DNA from: Victivallales bacterium Lenti_02
Lineage (GTDB): Bacteria > Verrucomicrobiota > Lentisphaeria > Oligosphaerales > Lenti-02
DNA: 7,494 nt
Direction: 5' to 3'
Assembly: GCA_001603055.1 (NCBI GenBank)
Contig: LVAZ01000283.1
Span: 1-7,494 of the forward strand
Part shown: piece by piece, positions 5,300 through 7,494 of the stretch
Layout: every line of letters starts with the position of its first letter
Numbering within the stretch: the first letter of the stretch is position 1
Position numbers and translations under genes: made by a program
Notes under the pieces: generated by a model
What the model saw: only the letters and a program-made list of their open reading frames with translations
Told to the model about the DNA's origin: nothing
Database searches by the model: none

Positions 5300-6271
5300 A
5301 TGGTCAGAATCGCGATTGTCGGCGCCGGCCGCATGGGCAAGACCCATAGCGGGATCGTCAAGCAACTGCCCGACGCCGAACTGGCGGGCATCTACGACCT
5401 CTCGGCCAAGGCCTCCGCGGCCCTGGCGGCGGAGCATGGCACCAAGGTCTATGCCGCCCCCGAGGAGATCATCGCCGATCCGGCCGTGGACGCGGTGGTG
5501 CTCTGCCATCCCACCTTCGCCCACTACCAGGCCCTCCGCCTCTTCCTGCCCAGCGGCAAATACATCCTCTGCGAGAAGCCCATGGTCCGCCACCGGGGCG
5601 AGGCCGAGGCCATCCGCCGCGAACCCAATGCGGCCACCAAGCTGGCCATCGGCTTCATGCGCCGCCAGCAGCCCGGCTACCAGAAAATCAAACAGTGGCT
5701 CGACGACGGCACCCTCGGCACCGTCCGCATGGTCAAGATGGGCTGCAACGTCGCGGTCTACAAGCGGCTGTGGGACGACTGGTTCGCCGATTTCGCGCTC
5801 TGCGGCGGCGTGCCCCTCGACATGCTCTCCCACCACTTCAACCTGCTCAACTGGTATTTCGGCATGCCCTGCCAGGCCTGCGGCGCGGGCCTGATGTTCG
5901 ACCGCCCCATGGAGCAGCCGGTGGACTACATCTCCGGCAGCTTCGTCTACGCCAACGGCATGATCGTCAACATCGACGGCTCCTGGCAGCGCCAGGGCGT
6001 GGGCTACGACCGCATCGAGGTCTACGGCGACCACGCCACCGCCCTCTACGACCAGCGCGAACTGCTGCTCTGCCGTCCCGGCCAGAACGAGAAGGTCGAT
6101 CTCGGCCAGCCGGTCGCGCCCTATGTGGAGCAGATGAAGAGCTTCGTGGCCACCGTCGCCGCCGGCGCGGTGCCCGCCATCGGCGTCGAGGACGGCTACT
6201 GGGCCTTCCGCACCGCCGACGCCCTCATCGAGTCCGCCAAGACCGGCCGCTTCGTCACCTTCGAGGACTAG
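5300..6271 (+). CDS. Gfo/Idh/MocA-family oxidoreductase, inositol dehydrogenase (IolG)-like
   Basis: This 323-residue NAD(P)-dependent sugar or polyol dehydrogenase starts with a Rossmann fold: GAGRMG at residues 8-13, and an acidic residue at the end of the second strand (Asp33 in IYDLS) that favours NAD over NADP. CEKP (91-94) supplies the conserved catalytic-site Lys93. GFMRR (118-122) followed by GYQKIKQWLDDGTLG closely matches the corresponding part of B. subtilis IolG as I recall it. Asp174 and His178 in GGVPLDMLSHH are the usual active-site pair, and GVEDGYWAFRTADA near the C-terminus also follows the IolG pattern. No Tat signal is present, so it is cytosolic, unlike secreted GH109-type relatives. 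It probably oxidises a ring hydroxyl of a cyclitol or sugar, or reduces the corresponding ketone. It lies between two TIM-barrel genes, 22 bases after one and 6 before the other. The exact substrate is not shown by the sequence. Confidence 0.92.
   Translation: MVRIAIVGAGRMGKTHSGIVKQLPDAELAGIYDLSAKASAALAAEHGTKVYAAPEEIIADPAVDAVVLCHPTFAHYQALRLFLPSGKYILCEKPMVRHRGEAEAIRREPNAATKLAIGFMRRQQPGYQKIKQWLDDGTLGTVRMVKMGCNVAVYKRLWDDWFADFALCGGVPLDMLSHHFNLLNWYFGMPCQACGAGLMFDRPMEQPVDYISGSFVYANGMIVNIDGSWQRQGVGYDRIEVYGDHATALYDQRELLLCRPGQNEKVDLGQPVAPYVEQMKSFVATVAAGAVPAIGVEDGYWAFRTADALIESAKTGRFVTFED
6262..6266 (+). promoter_or_regulatory. Ribosome binding site inside the preceding gene
   Basis: GAGGA lies in the last codons of the oxidoreductase gene, 11 bases before the ATG at 6278. 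No purine-rich site exists in the 6-base gap itself. Translation of the last gene is therefore probably coupled to that of the oxidoreductase. Confidence 0.5.
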
Positions 6272-6277
6272 CCGGCC

Positions 6278-7273
6278 ATGCGCAATCCCGTCACCCTGTT
6301 CACCGCCCAATGGGGCGACTATCCCCTGGCCGAGCTGCTCCCCAAGGTGGCCGCTTGGGGCTACGACGGCCTCGAACTCTCCTGCAAGGGCGACCACTTC
6401 GACTTCGTCCGCGCGGCGCAGGACACGGACTACTGCGCCGCCCACCGGGAACTCCTGGCGAAGCACGGACTGGGTGTCTGGGCCGTCGGCAACCACCGCT
6501 GCGGCCAACTGGTCTGCGATCCCAACGACTTCCGCACCGACGGCTTCGTCCCCGAGCGCTTCCGGGGCAAGCCCGCCGCCAAGCGGGACTATGGCATCGA
6601 GCACATGAAGCTCACCGCCCAGGCCGCGAAAAACCTCGGGGTCCAGTTGGTCACCGGCTTCACCGGCTCCGCCATCTGGTCCTATCTCTACCGTTTCCCG
6701 GCGGTAGACGAGGAGGTGATCGAGGCGGGATTCGCCGAGTTCGCCGAGCTGTGGAATCCCATTCTCGACGTCTTCGGCGAATGCGGCGTGCGCTTCGCCC
6801 TCGAAGTTCATCCCGCCCAGATCGCCTATGACTTCCACACGGCGGCAAGGGCGCTCGCTGCGGTGGGCCGGCGCCCCGAGTTCGGCTTCAACTTCGATCC
6901 CAGCCACCTCTTCTGGCAGATGGTCGACACCGTCCAGTTCGTCCGCGAATTCGGCGACCGCATCTACCACATGCACGTCAAGGACTGCGCCCTCACCCTC
7001 GACGGCCGCAGCAGCATCATCGGCTCCCATCTCAACTTCGGCGACCTCCGCCGGGGCTGGGATTTCCGCAGTGCCGGCCACGGCCAGATTCCCTTCGGCG
7101 ACCTCTTCGGCACCCTCCATGCCGTCGGCTACACCGGCCCCTACTCCGTCGAGTGGGAGGACAGCCGCATGGACCGCGAATGGGGCGCCGCCGATGCCGC
7201 CGGCTACGTCCGCCGCACCGCCTTCCCACCCTCCAAAATGTCCCTCGACCACGCCCTCGGCAACAAGAAGTGA
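6278..7273 (+). CDS. Second sugar phosphate isomerase/epimerase-like TIM barrel
   Basis: This 331-residue protein is a larger member of the same TIM-barrel superfamily as the gene at 4519, but it is not a recent duplicate. The first strand is PVTLFTAQW, followed by WGYDGLELSCKGDHFD (28-42). The probable metal ligands are Glu176 in ALEVHP, Asp207 in FNFDPSH, His233 in YHMHVKD and Glu292 in SVEWED. His210 and Lys235 are further conserved-looking polar residues. Relative to the 252-residue family size it carries extra loops, one at about 75-110 after GNHRCGQLVCDP and another at about 240-268, around GSHLNFGDLRRGWDFRSAGHG, that would shape the substrate pocket. It is the last gene of the operon, 6 bases after the oxidoreductase stop, and the hairpin terminator follows directly. 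It is likely a cytosolic isomerase, epimerase, dehydratase or hydratase acting on the product of its operon partners. The specific reaction is unknown. Confidence 0.9.
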   Translation: MRNPVTLFTAQWGDYPLAELLPKVAAWGYDGLELSCKGDHFDFVRAAQDTDYCAAHRELLAKHGLGVWAVGNHRCGQLVCDPNDFRTDGFVPERFRGKPAAKRDYGIEHMKLTAQAAKNLGVQLVTGFTGSAIWSYLYRFPAVDEEVIEAGFAEFAELWNPILDVFGECGVRFALEVHPAQIAYDFHTAARALAAVGRRPEFGFNFDPSHLFWQMVDTVQFVREFGDRIYHMHVKDCALTLDGRSSIIGSHLNFGDLRRGWDFRSAGHGQIPFGDLFGTLHAVGYTGPYSVEWEDSRMDREWGAADAAGYVRRTAFPPSKMSLDHALGNKK

Positions 7274-7277
7274 CCTC

Positions 7278-7308
7278 GGCCGGCCGGGGTCCGCCCCGGC
7301 CGGCCTTT
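7278..7308 (+). terminator. GC-rich hairpin terminator of the sugar operon
   Basis: GGCCGGCCGGGG (7278-7289) and CCCCGGCCGGCC (7294-7305) form a perfect 12-bp all-GC stem with the loop TCCG. It is followed by TTTCC and starts 4 bases after the stop codon at 7273. The T-run is short for a classic intrinsic terminator, but the stem is extremely stable and the placement is typical. Confidence 0.75.
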
Positions 7309-7318
7309 CCGCCCGGCG

Positions 7319-7357
7319 ATGGACGGAATGGACTGGATGGACGGGATGGACGGAATG
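7319..7357. repeat. 9-bp tandem repeat, four units
   Basis: ATGGACGGA, ATGGACTGG, ATGGACGGG and ATGGACGGA run in direct tandem from 7319, followed by a partial ATG. Every unit starts with ATGGAC, and variation is confined to the last three bases. In one frame it would read as a Met-Asp-Gly repeat, but no gene uses it. Confidence 0.8.
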
Positions 7358-7378
7358 CCACCGGCGCCTGGTCCGGCG

Positions 7379-7494
7379 GCATTTCGTTCGTAGTACGGCC
7401 TTTAGGCCGCTTAACGCTCCAGTAGCAGGCTAAAGCCTGTACTACAAACGGTTGTGGATGCAGTGCATTTCGTTCGTAGTACGGCCTTTAGGCC
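7379..7494. repeat. Nested palindromic repeat, one full copy and one cut by the window edge
   Basis: Thirty bases at 7379-7408 recur exactly at 7465-7494, a period of 86 bases, and the second copy runs off the window. The complete copy (7385-7450) is a nested palindrome. Outer arms CGTTCGTAGTAC (7385-7396) and GTACTACAAACG (7439-7450) pair with one mismatch. Inside them lie two small hairpins, GGCC-TTTA-GGCC (7397-7408) and CAGGC-TAAA-GCCTG (7426-7439), whose loops TTTA and TAAA are complementary to each other. The whole could form a three-way cruciform in DNA or RNA. It resembles REP/BIME-type extragenic repeats, and no coding sequence lies inside it. Confidence 0.8.

Noticed and set aside
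5153..7252. A minus-strand open frame of 699 codons opposite the end of the first TIM-barrel gene, the oxidoreductase and most of the second TIM-barrel gene
   Set aside because: Its translation is rich in Ala, Gly, Val, Asp, Glu and His with no recognisable domain. The plus strand carries clear family motifs, and GC-rich codon use removes stop codons from the opposite strand.
7385..7450. Reading the nested palindrome as an integron attC site
   Set aside because: The size would fit, but the ends lack the GTTRRRY and RYYYAAC core pair, no gene cassette lies between copies, and no integrase is seen.
7379..7494. Reading the 30-base direct repeat as a CRISPR array
   Set aside because: Only two copies are visible, the interval is a structured palindrome rather than a unique spacer of normal length, and no cas gene is present.

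Overview
The window is GC-rich bacterial chromosome with seven complete protein genes, one regulated operon and unusually repeat-rich intergenic DNA. There is no phage, insertion sequence, CRISPR array, tRNA or rRNA. The combination of an AraC regulator, IolI-type TIM barrels and a Gfo/Idh oxidoreductase with short palindromic and microsatellite-like intergenic repeats resembles genomes of the PVC group (Lentisphaerota, Kiritimatiellota or Verrucomicrobiota). This assignment is an inference from style, not from a marker gene.

Layout. A NagD-type HAD phosphatase (72-857, minus strand) is divergent from a two-gene unit on the plus strand: a two-domain GNAT acetyltransferase (999-1928) and, 11 bases on, an alpha/beta hydrolase with a complete Ser-Asp-His triad (1940-2734). 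An 820-base non-coding stretch (2735-3554) follows. It is a mosaic of a double-hairpin element in two copies, an inverted repeat, several perfect short tandem repeats and isolated hairpins. Next come an AraC-family regulator (3555-4355, minus strand) and, divergent from it, a tight three-gene operon: an IolE/IolI-like TIM barrel (4519-5277), an IolG-like Gfo/Idh/MocA oxidoreductase (5300-6271) and a second, larger TIM barrel of the same superfamily (6278-7273). A 12-bp perfect GC hairpin ends the operon. After it lie a 9-bp tandem repeat and a nested palindromic repeat whose second copy is cut by the window edge.

How the genes work together. The AraC protein probably senses a sugar-like ligand and controls the divergent operon through the 163-base shared region, which contains a cluster of GTTCAT/GTGCAT direct repeats. 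The operon pairs an NAD(P)-dependent sugar or polyol oxidoreductase with two metal-dependent isomerase/epimerase/dehydratase-type TIM barrels. This is the enzyme set of keto-sugar chemistry seen in the inositol pathway (IolG, IolE, IolI), the E. coli ycj cluster, and oxidation-elimination-hydration routes that cleave glycosides through 3-keto intermediates. The sequence does not settle the substrate, and no transporter, kinase or glycosidase lies in the window. The most noteworthy items are this compact regulated module, its candidate operator and the repeat families. I see no clear evidence of a wholly new type of system.
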